A stretch of DNA of 64,000 nt from Ruminococcus sp. (GCF_017549005.1 NZ_JAFYYT010000002.1:62001-126000), one strand, 5' to 3'; counted from the first letter of the stretch, positions 9,016 to 18,441 are shown. The notes: a model not told the origin generated them from the letters alone. Program-made: numbers and translations.

Positions 9016-9678
9016 TCACTTTATCTTTTCGTTTATTATCTTTACGATAGCAGCAGCCGACTCCTCTAAGTTAAGCTTTGTGGTGTCCACAAGAACTGCG
9101 TCCTCAGCCTGTTTCAGCGGAGCTGTCTCGCGGTGCATATCCTGATAGTCGCGCTTGATTATATCGTCGAGTATCTCCTGGTATGTGGGACAGTCCGGCT
9201 TCTCAAGGAGCTCCTTGTAGCGGCGGTTTGCACGTTCCTCTGCGGAGGCTGTGAGGAATATCTTCACGTCTGCATTGGGGAGGACCACCGTGCCGATGTC
9301 TCTTCCGTCCATGAGAACGTTGTTCTCACGGGCTATCTTCTGCTGAGTTTCAAAGAGGTAGGCCCTTACCGCAGGGATAGCCGATGTGCGTGAAGCCGCC
9401 ATGGATATCTCGGGAGTCCTGATAAGGTCGGAAACGTCCCTCTTACCGAGGAAAACTCTCTGTGCGCCGTCGATAAACCTGAGCGATACCTCCGCTTTTT
9501 CGAGAGAAGCCTCGATATCCTCGTCAGCTATCTTGTTTTCGGTTATGTAAAGGGCGATAGTACGGTACAGAGCTCCTGTATCAACGTAGATATAGCCCAG
9601 CTGTTTTGACACCATTTTTGCGATAGTGCTTTTTCCTGCGCCTGCAGGTCCGTCGATTGCGATGTTGATGGTCTTCAT
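9016..9678 (-). CDS. cmk: Cytidylate kinase
   Basis: Phosphorylates CMP and dCMP to the diphosphates using ATP. The 220-residue protein opens with the P-loop IAIDGPAGAGKST and the CMP-binding stretch YVDTGALYRTIAL; MDGRDIGTVV near residue 120 and the lid arginines (EERANRRYKEL) near 148-158 complete the family signature. Length matches bacterial Cmk. It is transcribed with the CmpB-like gene upstream (33-base gap) and plsC downstream (87-base gap). Confidence 0.96.
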   Translation of the reverse strand: MKTINIAIDGPAGAGKSTIAKMVSKQLGYIYVDTGALYRTIALYITENKIADEDIEASLEKAEVSLRFIDGAQRVFLGKRDVSDLIRTPEISMAASRTSAIPAVRAYLFETQQKIARENNVLMDGRDIGTVVLPNADVKIFLTASAEERANRRYKELLEKPDCPTYQEILDDIIKRDYQDMHRETAPLKQAEDAVLVDTTKLNLEESAAAIVKIINEKIK

Positions 9679-9711
9679 GTTAAAACTCCTTTATTTATGG
9701 GCGAAAGCCCT

Positions 9712-10233
9712 TTATTTGCCAAGATTTTCGGCAAAGGATATCACCGTATCGGTAAGTATCCCTGCCGTCAGGAAAAGTCCCGTGCCGAAGCATACTTCTT
9801 CGGGCAGTTTGTCGCTCAGCTTCTTTGACAGGGGGTGAAGCATATAGAAATATCCCACAGCCATAACGCCGAATATTGCGCTGGAAATGAGGCTCGACCT
9901 GTCAAGTATGGAAAAATACCATGTTCTGTACGTCCAGAACTGCTTGTGGAAGATGAATTCCAGCAGATATGAAGTTCCCAGCTCGAAAGCCGTGGTTATC
10001 ACGGTCGCCGCTGCGAAAATAAAAAGAGGATCTCGCTTTTTACGCAGTATTGCAAGGAGCATGAATGCTCCGAACGAGTATATGGGGATTATGGGCAGGT
10101 GGAGCATTCCGCGGTTGTCAAAGCGGCAGAACATTATCCATACCGTTACTACCTCATATATCCAGCCAGCAAAGCCTGCGGCCGTGAATTCAAATACATA
10201 GCGGAAGAATGTCCGCGGAAAATTCTTTTTCAT
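9712..10233 (-). CDS. CmpB-type putative ABC-transporter permease family membrane protein
   Basis: A 173-residue membrane protein with about five hydrophobic segments. It shows the signature of the ABC_trans_CmpB family: FTAAGFAGWIYEV near the N-terminus, then GMLHLPIIPIYSFGA and a C-terminal YRTWYFSILDRSSL. The family is described only as putative permease; no transported substrate is known and no ATPase partner is adjacent. It sits 15 bases from the YccF gene and 33 bases before cmk, inside the housekeeping run. Confidence 0.8.
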   Translation of the reverse strand: MKKNFPRTFFRYVFEFTAAGFAGWIYEVVTVWIMFCRFDNRGMLHLPIIPIYSFGAFMLLAILRKKRDPLFIFAAATVITTAFELGTSYLLEFIFHKQFWTYRTWYFSILDRSSLISSAIFGVMAVGYFYMLHPLSKKLSDKLPEEVCFGTGLFLTAGILTDTVISFAENLGK

Positions 10234-10248
10234 GGTACATATTCAGTA

Positions 10249-10608
10249 TTACTTCACCTTTGCGCCGAAGGGCATGAGTGAGAGCTTTGCAAGCTTGAAC
10301 ATCTGCAGGCCGAATGGTATGCCTATTATGCTTATGCATAGCAGCAGACCGAATACTGCGAATTCCGCAGCCATTTCAATTCCGCCGAAGATGAGCCACA
10401 GTATATTTACCAGCAGACGGACAGGGCCGCCTCCGTATTCTACCGTCTTTCCGAACGGAGCAAAGGTCAGCTTTGCCATTTTGAAGCACTGCTTTCCTAT
10501 TGGTATGCCGACTATGGTTATGCACCACAGCAGTCCGATGAGCAGCCAGCTGAGACCTGCGAAGAATCCGCCGAATATCAGCCATAATAAATTACCTAAA
10601 CACCCCAT
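10249..10608 (-). CDS. YccF-domain inner-membrane protein
   Basis: Small membrane protein of 119 residues made of two copies of the YccF repeat: the N-terminal half has ILWLIFGG-like LLWLIFGGFFAG and TIVGIPIGKQCFKMAKL..PFG, and the second half repeats these as ILWLIFGGIEMA and SIIGIPFGLQMFKLAKL..PFG. The internal duplication is characteristic of the family. Function is unknown. A GGAAGG ribosome binding site precedes the ATG. Confidence 0.88.
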   Translation of the reverse strand: MGCLGNLLWLIFGGFFAGLSWLLIGLLWCITIVGIPIGKQCFKMAKLTFAPFGKTVEYGGGPVRLLVNILWLIFGGIEMAAEFAVFGLLLCISIIGIPFGLQMFKLAKLSLMPFGAKVK

Positions 10609-10681
10609 ATTTATACCTTCCTTATATCATATTTACAGCCATTGGCCCTTGGTTCTCAGAGCCTGGTCCTTAGCTCCTGAT

Positions 10682-11899
10682 TCACATATTCAGTGCGGCT
10701 GTATAAGCCGTTGAGAATGCTATCTGCAGATTGAAGCCGCCTGTGTAGGCGTCAACGTCTATGACCTCTCCTGCAAAGAAAAGTCCGCTGACAAGCTTTG
10801 ATTCCATAGTTTTCGGGTTTATCTCCTTCGTTGAGACTCCGCCGCTGGTGATTATCGCCTCGTCTATCGGACGGAAGCCCGATATCCTCACGGGAAATGC
10901 CTTCAGCAGCTCCCCGAATCTGCGGCGTTCTTCCTTGGTTATCCCGTTTATCTTCTGCTCGGGAGCGATCCCCGAAAGCCTTACCGCAACAGGTATGAGC
11001 TTTGCAGGAAGGAGCTTCCTTATGCCATTCTGAAAGTCGCGGTTGAGATTTTCTGCGAAGTCGCGCTGTATACGGGCGTCAAGCTGCTCGGGTGACAGTG
11101 CAGGCTTCAGGTCGATGAGGAGACTGTACCTGTTTGGCTGCATATCCCGTATGTGTGAGCTTGCGCTGAGGACGAGAGGTCCCGAAACGCCGAAGTGGGT
11201 GAAGAGCATTTCGCCCAGCTCGCTGTATATGCACTTGTTACCGTCCATGAGGTTGAGAGTTACATTCCGCAGGGAAAGCCCCATCATCTCAGCACAGTAT
11301 TTATCGGGAGAAACAAGGGGCACAAGACTGGGTTTCAGCTCCGTGACCGTATGCCCGAGAGCCTGTGCGAGGGTATATCCGTCGCCCGTCGAACCCGTTG
11401 CAGGGTAGGACTTTCCGCCGCAGGCAATAAGCACCGACTGTGAACGGTATTCCTCACCGCCTGCGGAAACTCCGCAGACAGCGCCGTTTTCTGCAAGTAT
11501 CTTCGTTACCCGCTTGTTTATGACCCTTACGCCAAGCTTTTTCATCTCCGCTGCAAGAGCGTCCGCGATGTCGTCCGCCTTGTCGCTTACGGGGAAAACT
11601 CTGTTTCCGCGCTCTGTTTTAAGCGGCACTCCCAGCTCTTCAAAGAAGCTCATGGTGCTCTCCGCGTCGAAGCCTGCAAAGGAGCTGTACATGAACCGCG
11701 GATTTACGGGGATATTCTTCATATGCTCCTCGGCGGAGCTGTTATTGGTGACGTTGCAGCGGCCTTTGCCAGTTATGCGGAGCTTTCTGCCGAGTTTTTC
11801 GTTCTTTTCAAAGAGCAGCACGGTCTTGCCGTACCTTGCCGCGTAGACTGCCGCAAAGCAGCCTGCAGCTCCGCCGCCAATTATAATAGTATCGGTCAT
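10682..11899 (-). CDS. HI0933-family FAD-dependent oxidoreductase (BaiN/RdsA type)
   Basis: Flavoprotein of 405 residues. The N-terminus holds the dinucleotide-binding motif IIIGGGAAGCFAA, followed by the family-specific KLGRKLRITGKGRCNVTN. The C-terminus ends with the second FAD-contacting block GLFFAGEVIDVDAYTGGFN. Proteins of this family are flavin reductases of uncertain substrate, one being implicated in bile-acid dehydroxylation, which should not be assumed here. The ATG overlaps the stop of the DUF3006 gene by 4 bases (ATGA), so translation is coupled. Clustering with cmk and plsC is common in Clostridia. Confidence 0.9.
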   Translation of the reverse strand: MTDTIIIGGGAAGCFAAVYAARYGKTVLLFEKNEKLGRKLRITGKGRCNVTNNSSAEEHMKNIPVNPRFMYSSFAGFDAESTMSFFEELGVPLKTERGNRVFPVSDKADDIADALAAEMKKLGVRVINKRVTKILAENGAVCGVSAGGEEYRSQSVLIACGGKSYPATGSTGDGYTLAQALGHTVTELKPSLVPLVSPDKYCAEMMGLSLRNVTLNLMDGNKCIYSELGEMLFTHFGVSGPLVLSASSHIRDMQPNRYSLLIDLKPALSPEQLDARIQRDFAENLNRDFQNGIRKLLPAKLIPVAVRLSGIAPEQKINGITKEERRRFGELLKAFPVRISGFRPIDEAIITSGGVSTKEINPKTMESKLVSGLFFAGEVIDVDAYTGGFNLQIAFSTAYTAALNM

Positions 11900-12114
11900 C
11901 GTTTATCTTCCTTTATGAGCCTTTGCAGTCTTTCGCGTACCTGTTTCCGCTTTTTTTCGGTGGCTTTCCTGTCAGTGACATATCTGCCGCCTCTGAGCAG
12001 CACCACATCTCCCTCCGCTGCTTCGGGGGGGAGCTCGCTTTCCGGGACGCTGACTGAGCCCTTTTCGTTCACAAGGACGGCATATCCGTTCTCAAATCTG
12101 TCTATTACCGTCAT
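11896..12114 (-). CDS. DUF3006 domain protein
   Basis: A 72-residue cytoplasmic protein starting MTVIDRFENGYAVL, the typical opening of DUF3006, with a following ESELPPEAAEGDVV stretch and a basic Lys/Arg-rich tail (KATEKKRKQVRERL). The start at 12114 overlaps the stop of the metallo-hydrolase gene by 4 bases (ATGA), so a longer upstream start is unlikely. DUF3006 genes are regularly found beside ComEC-type metallo-beta-lactamase genes, as here, but no function is established. Confidence 0.85.
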   Translation of the reverse strand: MTVIDRFENGYAVLVNEKGSVSVPESELPPEAAEGDVVLLRGGRYVTDRKATEKKRKQVRERLQRLIKEDKR

Positions 12115-12980
12115 TTTCCGTTCCTTTCGGTGCGTACCGACAGCTTGCTGCCATCGGACTCGAAAACTATATTTCCGCATATATCTGTGCGGTATATCTT
12201 GTCTGTGTATTCATGAAGCCTTTGCAGGGTGATATCCGAGGGGTGTCCGTATGGGTTATCGGCTCCGCAGGATATTACCGCGGTCTGCGGACGTATCATG
12301 TCAAGAAACTCCGCAGTCGATGAACGTGAGCTGCCGTGATGTCCTGCCTTGTACAGCGTGACTTTCTGCAGTCTGTCGCTGGTGAGCATGGCGTATTCGG
12401 CTTCTGACTCGGAGTCGCCCGTGAGGAGAAAGCTGTTATCGCCATGCCTTATGAGCAGGCTTACGGAGTAATTGTTCATGTCCTCGAAAACAGCGTCGTC
12501 AGGGGAGACTATCTCCGAAACGGCTTTGCCTATACTGAGCGTATCGCCTGTTCTGGCTGTGCGTATATTCAGCTTTTTCGCCTCGCAGCTCTCAAGAAAC
12601 CTGTCAAAAAATACCGCTGTGGGGAGCTGCTCGTCGGGGATACTTGGTATCAGGACCTCCCCGATGTCGAATGTGTCGATGATACGCGCCATTCCGCCCA
12701 TGTGGTCGGAATGGGGATGAGTTCCAATGAGGTAGTCCAGTCTTCCCACGCCGAGATCTTTCAGGTAGCTGACCACATCGGAGGATACAGCGTATTCGCC
12801 GCAGTCCACCAGCATTGTTACGCCGTTTGCGGCGATGAATGTGCAGTCGCCCTGTCCAACGTCGATGAAGTGCATGACCAGCTTGTCCTCATCTGGGAAC
12901 GTATGGCGCGGCTTGCGGAAGAACCACCAGCCTGCAAAGATCATAACTGCCGCAATGAGCAGCAGACCAATGTTTTTCAG
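12111..12980 (-). CDS. ComEC/Rec2-type metallo-beta-lactamase-fold hydrolase, probable CTG start
   Basis: Membrane-anchored hydrolase resembling the C-terminal domain of the competence protein ComEC. The MBL motifs are MHFIDVGQGDC, the metal site THPHSDHMGG, LLTGDSESEAE and KAGHHGSSRS. The first ATG (12944) would cut a membrane segment in half. Twelve codons upstream a CTG at 12980 overlaps the TGA of ygiQ in the tetranucleotide CTGA and gives a complete anchor (NIGLLLIAAVMIFAGWWFF), so it is proposed as the start, giving 289 residues. No in-frame ATG, GTG or TTG exists between. Family members are thought to act extracellularly on DNA or lipids; the substrate is unknown. Confidence 0.85.
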   Translation of the reverse strand: MKNIGLLLIAAVMIFAGWWFFRKPRHTFPDEDKLVMHFIDVGQGDCTFIAANGVTMLVDCGEYAVSSDVVSYLKDLGVGRLDYLIGTHPHSDHMGGMARIIDTFDIGEVLIPSIPDEQLPTAVFFDRFLESCEAKKLNIRTARTGDTLSIGKAVSEIVSPDDAVFEDMNNYSVSLLIRHGDNSFLLTGDSESEAEYAMLTSDRLQKVTLYKAGHHGSSRSSTAEFLDMIRPQTAVISCGADNPYGHPSDITLQRLHEYTDKIYRTDICGNIVFESDGSKLSVRTERNGK

Positions 12981-14956
12981 TGCTTTCTTTTTCCGTTCTG
13001 CCCGTTCTTTTTTCCGCTTTTCTGCGAGTTCCCGAAGGAGCTGCTTCTGGTATGAGGTGAGTTTGTATTTCTCTCCTGCGGCCTGAACGAAGCTTTCCGT
13101 GTCTTTGAAGTATTTTGACGTGACTTGTCACCGCCCTTTCGGGAAGTATTGCTCTGTCCGTGTGAGTCGCCCTCTATAAGGCATTTAGGCGACGAACCGA
13201 TAAGGTCGCGCCGCCCTGCGGCTTTGAGGGCTTCAAGGACTATCTCCCTGTTCTGGGGACGGAAGTACTGGAGCAGAGCCCGCTGCATAGCCTTTTCTTT
13301 GGGAGTTTTCGGAACGTAGACCTTTTCAAGTGTATAGGGGTCGAGCTCTGTGTAGAACATAGCCGTGGAAATAGTTCCGGGGGTGGGATAGAAGTCCTGC
13401 ACCTGTTCGGGGCGTATCTTGTTTTCTTTCAGGAAAACGGCAAGGTCTATAGCCTCGTTAAGGGTGCTGCCAGGGTGTGAGGACATAAGATAGGGAACGA
13501 GATACTGCTCTTTTCCCATGCCCTTGGTTATTTCGTAAAAGCGCTTCTGGAAACGCTTGTAGGCTTCGATATGGGGCTTGCCCATTTTGTCGAGGACTAC
13601 CGCGGAGCAGTGCTCGGGGGCAACTTTCAGCTGACCGCTTACGTGGTGCATTATGAGCTCCTTCATGAATTCGTCGTCCTTGTCCTCGATGAGATAGTCG
13701 TATCGTATTCCCGAGCGTATGAAAACCTTTTTCACGCCCTTGACCTTGCGTATTCTGCGAAGCATGGACAGATACTCGGTATGATCGACTTTGAGGGCGG
13801 GGCAGGGGTTCGGAGCAAGACATTTCTTGCCCATACAAAGTCCCTTTGTGAGCTGCTTGTCGCAGGAGGGGCGGCGGAAGTCCGCCGTAGGACCGCCTAC
13901 GTCGTGTATGTATCCCTTGAAATCGGGCATTTTCGTGATACGCTCCGCCTCGGCAAGCACCGACTCCACACTTCTGACGGTGATACGTCTGCCCTGATGA
14001 AGAGCTATTGAGCAGAAATTGCAGTAGCCGAAGCAGCCGCGGTTATGGGTTATGGAAAATCGTACTTCCTCGATACCGGGTACTCCCCCGAGAGCCTCAT
14101 AGGACGGGTGTATCGCCCTTGTGTAGGGGAAGGAATAGATATGGTCGAGCTCCTCTGTGGTAAGGCTGTAGGCAGGGGGCAGCTGCACCAGCATGAGCTT
14201 GCCGTGGCGCTGTATTATGGTCTTTCCGTAGACCTCGTCCTGCCAGTCGTACTGTATCTTTACTGCCTTTGCGTACTCCACCTTGTTGTCGCGCACCTGT
14301 TCAAAGGAGGGGCACTGAGCGGCTCCTATAGGAGTGTTCACAGGCTCTGTGAGATAGCAGGTGCCGCGTATATCGTGGATATCACGTATATTCTCACCGT
14401 TTGCGAGCCGTGTGCATAGCTCCTGTACCTGATGCTCGCCCATGCCGTACATGAGGAGGTCGGCTCCGCTGTCGAGGAGCACCGAGGGGCGGACTGCGTC
14501 GTCCCAGTAGTCATAATGGGCGAAACGGCGCAGAGAAGCCTCCAGTCCGCCTATAGCTATGGGAACGTCACCGAAGTACTCGCGGAGCTTCTGACAGTAG
14601 ACTATCACCGCGCGGTCGGGACGCTTGCCTGCAACACCGCCTGCTGTGTAGGCGTCGTCGGAGCGCTTGCGCTTTGCGGCTGTGTAGTGAGCCACCATTG
14701 AGTCGATATTGCCTGCGGTAACGAAAAAGGCGTACTTGGGAGCACCGAAGCGGCGGAAATCGCGGTCGGTATGCCAGTCGGGCTGTGAGATGATACCCAC
14801 TGTGAAGCCCATACTCTCAATAAGACGGGTAACGATAGCCGCTCCGAAGCTTGGGTGGTCAACGTAGGCGTCGCCTGTTATGTATATGAAATCGAACTGC
14901 TCTATTCCCAGCTCGTCCATTTCTTTTTTTGTGGTAGGCAGAAAGCCTTCGTACAT
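12977..14956 (-). CDS. YgiQ family radical SAM protein
   Basis: Large radical SAM protein of the UPF0313/YgiQ group, 659 residues. It starts with a B12-binding-like domain (FLPTTKKEMDELG, ITGDAYVDHPSFG) and has the iron-sulfur motif as NRGCFGYCNFCSI (CxxxCxxC) near residue 315, followed by VGGPTADF, a cysteine-rich insert (KKCLAPNPCPALK) and QVQDFYPTPGT. The last 60 residues are a low-complexity basic Ser/Arg/Lys tail that overlaps, in another frame, coding-like sequence upstream of the MBL gene. The substrate of the family is unknown. The stop overlaps the proposed CTG start of the next gene. Confidence 0.92.
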   Translation of the reverse strand: MYEGFLPTTKKEMDELGIEQFDFIYITGDAYVDHPSFGAAIVTRLIESMGFTVGIISQPDWHTDRDFRRFGAPKYAFFVTAGNIDSMVAHYTAAKRKRSDDAYTAGGVAGKRPDRAVIVYCQKLREYFGDVPIAIGGLEASLRRFAHYDYWDDAVRPSVLLDSGADLLMYGMGEHQVQELCTRLANGENIRDIHDIRGTCYLTEPVNTPIGAAQCPSFEQVRDNKVEYAKAVKIQYDWQDEVYGKTIIQRHGKLMLVQLPPAYSLTTEELDHIYSFPYTRAIHPSYEALGGVPGIEEVRFSITHNRGCFGYCNFCSIALHQGRRITVRSVESVLAEAERITKMPDFKGYIHDVGGPTADFRRPSCDKQLTKGLCMGKKCLAPNPCPALKVDHTEYLSMLRRIRKVKGVKKVFIRSGIRYDYLIEDKDDEFMKELIMHHVSGQLKVAPEHCSAVVLDKMGKPHIEAYKRFQKRFYEITKGMGKEQYLVPYLMSSHPGSTLNEAIDLAVFLKENKIRPEQVQDFYPTPGTISTAMFYTELDPYTLEKVYVPKTPKEKAMQRALLQYFRPQNREIVLEALKAAGRRDLIGSSPKCLIEGDSHGQSNTSRKGGDKSRQNTSKTRKASFRPQERNTNSPHTRSSSFGNSQKSGKKNGQNGKRKH

Positions 14957-14972
14957 GGTAACACCTCTTTTT

Positions 14973-15042
14973 CAGCCCTTAGCCCTTAGCTGATGCAGGG
15001 ATCGCCCCTGATGGTCACTATTCACTAATTACTTGTCACTGA
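14973..15042. repeat. Intergenic heptad repeat plus TTCACTAATT motif
   Basis: On the minus strand the heptamer GGCTAAG is repeated, next to a stretch with TTCACTAATT. The same two elements occur together at 18531-18650 and the heptad alone at 50027-50066. It fills most of the ygiQ-ftsK gap. Confidence 0.5.
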
Positions 15043-15045
15043 TTT

Positions 15046-17646
15046 TTATTCGTCCATACGGCGGAGTCTCCACTCGTCGTACTGCATTTTCGACATGAGC
15101 ACCTTTCGTGGCTTTGCACCCTCGCTCTGTCCGATAACTCCGCGTTCTTCCAGCTCGTCCATTATTCTTGCGGCTCTAGCATAGCCAAGCTTGAGCTTTC
15201 TCTGGAGCATTGATGTGGAGAGCTGTCCTGCGTCCACGGCTACCTTTATAGCCGCTTCCACTATATCCTCGTCGCTGCCGCCTCCTGCTGAAGTGCTGCT
15301 GTCAGCTGCCGCGGAGCCGTTCTGCGACTGTGTGGAATAGATCTCCACGTCCTTTGTGATGTTCGGATCGTATTTTACTTCGCCCTGTGCCTTTATAAAG
15401 CGTACTGTCTCGGCGATATCCTCGTTTGAGGAGAAGCAGCCCTGTACGCGGACGGGTTTTCCTGCGCCTATGGGCATATACAGCATATCGCCGTTTCCCA
15501 GGAGCTTGTCAGCTCCGCCCATATCGATGATAGTACGGGAATCTATCTGCGATTTTACTGAAAGCGCGATACGGCTCGGTATATTGGCTTTGATAAGACC
15601 TGTGATAACATCGGTGGTAGGACGCTGAGTTGCAACTACCAGGTGCATACCTGCGGCACGTCCCATTTGTGCGAGACGGCAGATGTAGTCTTCGACGTCC
15701 TTGCCTGCGACTAACATCATATCCGCAAGCTCGTCGATGAATACCACTATCTGCGGCATGGGGGAGAGGTCGCCGTCAACGGCTGCAAGGTCGTTGTAGG
15801 AGCGAAGATCGTTGGCTCCTGCCTCTGCAAATAGGTTGTAGCGGCGCATCATTTCGTTCACTGCCCAGCAGAGCGCTCCTGCGGCACGCTTACAGTCGGT
15901 GACTATAGGGATGAGCAGGTGCGGTATGTTCTCGAATATCTTGAATTCGACTATCTTAGGGTCGATGAGTATGAGCTTGACCTCGTCGGGAGTCGCATTG
16001 TACAGGATACTCATTATAATGGAACGGGTGCAGACTGACTTACCCGAGCCGGTAGTACCTGCAATGATGACGTGGGGCATTTTTGCGATATCGCCGAGTA
16101 TGATATTTCCGGTGATATCCTTTCCGACAGCAAAAGTCAGCTTGCTCTTTGAGTCCCTGAACTCGGGGGAGGCTATCATTTCGCGGAGAGTTACCATGTC
16201 CTTTGCAGTATTCGGTATCTCTATGCCTACAGCAGCTTTACCCGGTACGGGAGCTTCTATACGGACGCCCTGCGCCGCAAGACTGAGGGCGATATCGTCC
16301 TCGAGTCCCTTTATCTTCGAGACTTTTATTCCGGGACCGGGCTGTATCTCGTAACGTGTGATGGACGGTCCGCGGAAGATATCCTTTATCCTTACCTCAA
16401 CGCCGAAGCTCTGGAGAGTATTCTTGATGACCTCTGCCTTTTCGCGCATTTCCTCAACGGCTTCCGCGCGGTTGGAGCGTATCTCGGGACGGGTGAGTAT
16501 GTCGATAGGGGGGAGTATGTACACGGGCTTTTCCTCGGCAGGCTCTTCCTCCTCTTCCTCGGGGAGCTCTTCCTCGGGAGTATCGGGCTTGCCGTCGGCA
16601 GCCTTGCTTATGAGCTCCTCGAGTGCCTCGTCGGACATCTCTTCCTCTTCCGCAGTTTCGGTTTCAGCTTCGTTTTCCTCTATGATAGGAGCTTTTCTGC
16701 GTTCGGCTACAGGCTTGGGCGCAGGAGCTGCGGTCGGCTCTATGTCTATGTCAATAGCGCTGCCGTCGTCGTCGCCGTAGCTGTCATGAACTATAAGATG
16801 GTCTGTGGGGAGCGGTATATCGAGGAAAAATCCGTCGGGGAGCGACTCAACGGCTTTCTTGTTCTGAGCCTTGCGCTCCGATGGCTTCTGCGGAGACTTC
16901 CGTGTATTTGCGATATTTATAGCTTCAAGGTCTGCGTCAAAGTCGCGCTTTTCCTTGTCGTCGTCCAGGTCGTCGTCAAAGGCGTCAACGAATTCGCCTC
17001 CTACAAGCATATTCTGCAAGCCGTTCACACATCTGCCGATGAATACGAAGGGAGTTGCAAGGAGCTTGAGGAACTCCATAAGTCCGCGCCCCGAAAGGAG
17101 CATTCCGAATACGAAGAAAAGCACAAGTGAAATGAGCCTTGCACCAAGCTTGCCGAAGAATTTGAGGAGAGGTCCTGCGATGACCATGCTTGAAACACCG
17201 CCGCTTTTCAGCTTGGTTCCCTCCTCGTAGAGTATCCTGAAATGACCGCCTATGGTACTTCCCGGGATACGTCCCACAGCGAATATCTGATATGCAGCGC
17301 TTGCAAGGAATATCATGGCGATACACCATACGGTTCTGCCGCTGATGTCCTTTTTGCTCTGCTCGCTGCCCAGCTTGAGGGCTGTGTATATTAGGATAAC
17401 GGGTATGAGAAATGCCGCTATGCCGAAGCAGCCCAGCAGCAGGTCGTGGAGCTTCAGCCAGCCCTTTGTTCCCTTGACAAGCACCATGAGGGCTGTGAGT
17501 ATTCCTGCCGCAAAGAGCAGTATCGACCAGAGCTGATTGCTCTCGTTCTGTGGAGCTGCCTTTGCAGGCGCTTTTATGGGCTCCCTTTTGGGAGCTTCGG
17601 GCTTCTTTGCCTTAGAAGCCGTGGATTTTTTTCTGGTTTCTGCCAT
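15046..17646 (-). CDS. ftsK: DNA translocase FtsK/SpoIIIE
   Basis: Septal DNA pump of 866 residues that clears chromosomes from the division or sporulation septum. The N-terminal 190 residues contain four membrane segments, then comes an acidic Glu-rich linker (about 225-400). The motor has Walker A GTTGSGKSV near residue 520 and Walker B VVFIDELADMM near 615, with RPTTDVITG following. A C-terminal winged-helix gamma domain (LGYARAARIMDELEERGVIG) reads directional DNA motifs. The ATG is preceded by ACGGAGG. A TATAAT sequence about 35 bases upstream suggests its own promoter. Confidence 0.96.
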   Translation of the reverse strand: MAETRKKSTASKAKKPEAPKREPIKAPAKAAPQNESNQLWSILLFAAGILTALMVLVKGTKGWLKLHDLLLGCFGIAAFLIPVILIYTALKLGSEQSKKDISGRTVWCIAMIFLASAAYQIFAVGRIPGSTIGGHFRILYEEGTKLKSGGVSSMVIAGPLLKFFGKLGARLISLVLFFVFGMLLSGRGLMEFLKLLATPFVFIGRCVNGLQNMLVGGEFVDAFDDDLDDDKEKRDFDADLEAINIANTRKSPQKPSERKAQNKKAVESLPDGFFLDIPLPTDHLIVHDSYGDDDGSAIDIDIEPTAAPAPKPVAERRKAPIIEENEAETETAEEEEMSDEALEELISKAADGKPDTPEEELPEEEEEEPAEEKPVYILPPIDILTRPEIRSNRAEAVEEMREKAEVIKNTLQSFGVEVRIKDIFRGPSITRYEIQPGPGIKVSKIKGLEDDIALSLAAQGVRIEAPVPGKAAVGIEIPNTAKDMVTLREMIASPEFRDSKSKLTFAVGKDITGNIILGDIAKMPHVIIAGTTGSGKSVCTRSIIMSILYNATPDEVKLILIDPKIVEFKIFENIPHLLIPIVTDCKRAAGALCWAVNEMMRRYNLFAEAGANDLRSYNDLAAVDGDLSPMPQIVVFIDELADMMLVAGKDVEDYICRLAQMGRAAGMHLVVATQRPTTDVITGLIKANIPSRIALSVKSQIDSRTIIDMGGADKLLGNGDMLYMPIGAGKPVRVQGCFSSNEDIAETVRFIKAQGEVKYDPNITKDVEIYSTQSQNGSAAADSSTSAGGGSDEDIVEAAIKVAVDAGQLSTSMLQRKLKLGYARAARIMDELEERGVIGQSEGAKPRKVLMSKMQYDEWRLRRMDE

Positions 17647-17733
17647 ATATGCCTCCGTTTGTTCTTCACTGTAGCTGTACCATTATAATAGCAGATACTT
17701 CGCGCAAAAAAGCGCGTTTCGGCACAGCTGCGG

Positions 17734-18441
17734 TCAGTCCGCATATCTTTTTTCTGTATTTTCTATCATATTGTAAAGACAGTCCATAGCGTCGCCGAGA
17801 CTGCCGATACTGTCGATGAGTCCGAGCTCCACGGCTTTTTCGCCCTCAACCACGCTGCCCACATCGAGTACGAGCTCCTCCGTGTTCATAAGCAGGGTGC
17901 GGAAGTCCTTCTCGGTGATGCTGCTGTTTTTCGTAACGAATCTCACTATCCTGTCCTGCATCTTGTCAAAGTAGGAGAGAGTCTGTGGTACTCCGAGGAC
18001 TGTTCCGTTCATGCGGACGGGGTGTATCGTCATTGAGGCTGTGGGTACTATGAATGAGCGTTTCGCGCTTACCGCGAGGGGAACGCCTATGGAATGTCCG
18101 CCGCCGACTACCAGCGATACTGTGGGAGTCTTCATGCCTGCGATAAGCTCCGCAAGGGCAAGACCTGCCTCCACGTCGCCGCCGGCGGTGTTCAGTATGA
18201 TGAGCAGTCCCTCAACGCTCCTGTCCTGTTCGATAGCCACGAGAGCGGGGATTATATGCTCGTATTTTGTGGTCTTGTTCTGCTCGGCGAGCACATAGTG
18301 CCCCTCTATCTGCCCGATCACTGAGAGACAGTGTATCAGGTGTTTGGAGTTACGCGTTACGGCACGTCCGCTCTCGCGGATAAGCTCGGCTTCGTCAAGC
18401 ATTTCCTCGGCATTATTGCCGCCTTTGAGTTCATCCGACAA
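17734..18441 (-). CDS. ClpP-like serine protease (TepA family), TTG start
   Basis: Cytoplasmic serine protease of the ClpP fold, 235 residues. The catalytic serine lies in VGGGHSIGVPLAV and the histidine in SMTIHPVRMNG; ILNTAGGDVEAGLALAE matches the oligomer/oxyanion strand. Absence of the canonical ClpP N-loop and the position beside ftsK match the TepA/YmfB group rather than ClpP proper. TTG at 18441 is chosen because GGAGG ends 8 bases upstream; the longer frame to 18480 has no such site and starts within the short leader. B. subtilis TepA was linked to protein translocation; the role here is not shown. Confidence 0.88.
   Translation of the reverse strand: MSDELKGGNNAEEMLDEAELIRESGRAVTRNSKHLIHCLSVIGQIEGHYVLAEQNKTTKYEHIIPALVAIEQDRSVEGLLIILNTAGGDVEAGLALAELIAGMKTPTVSLVVGGGHSIGVPLAVSAKRSFIVPTASMTIHPVRMNGTVLGVPQTLSYFDKMQDRIVRFVTKNSSITEKDFRTLLMNTEELVLDVGSVVEGEKAVELGLIDSIGSLGDAMDCLYNMIENTEKRYAD

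Noticed and set aside
12889..13131. Third-frame protein-like sequence inside the ygiQ tail as a separate gene
   Set aside because: The coding-like stretch is in frame with the ComEC-like gene but has no ATG, GTG or TTG; a start at the CTGA junction explains the anchor more simply.
16786..17130. Plus-strand frames inside ftsK
   Set aside because: They are antisense to a conserved gene, lack start signals and show no family motif.
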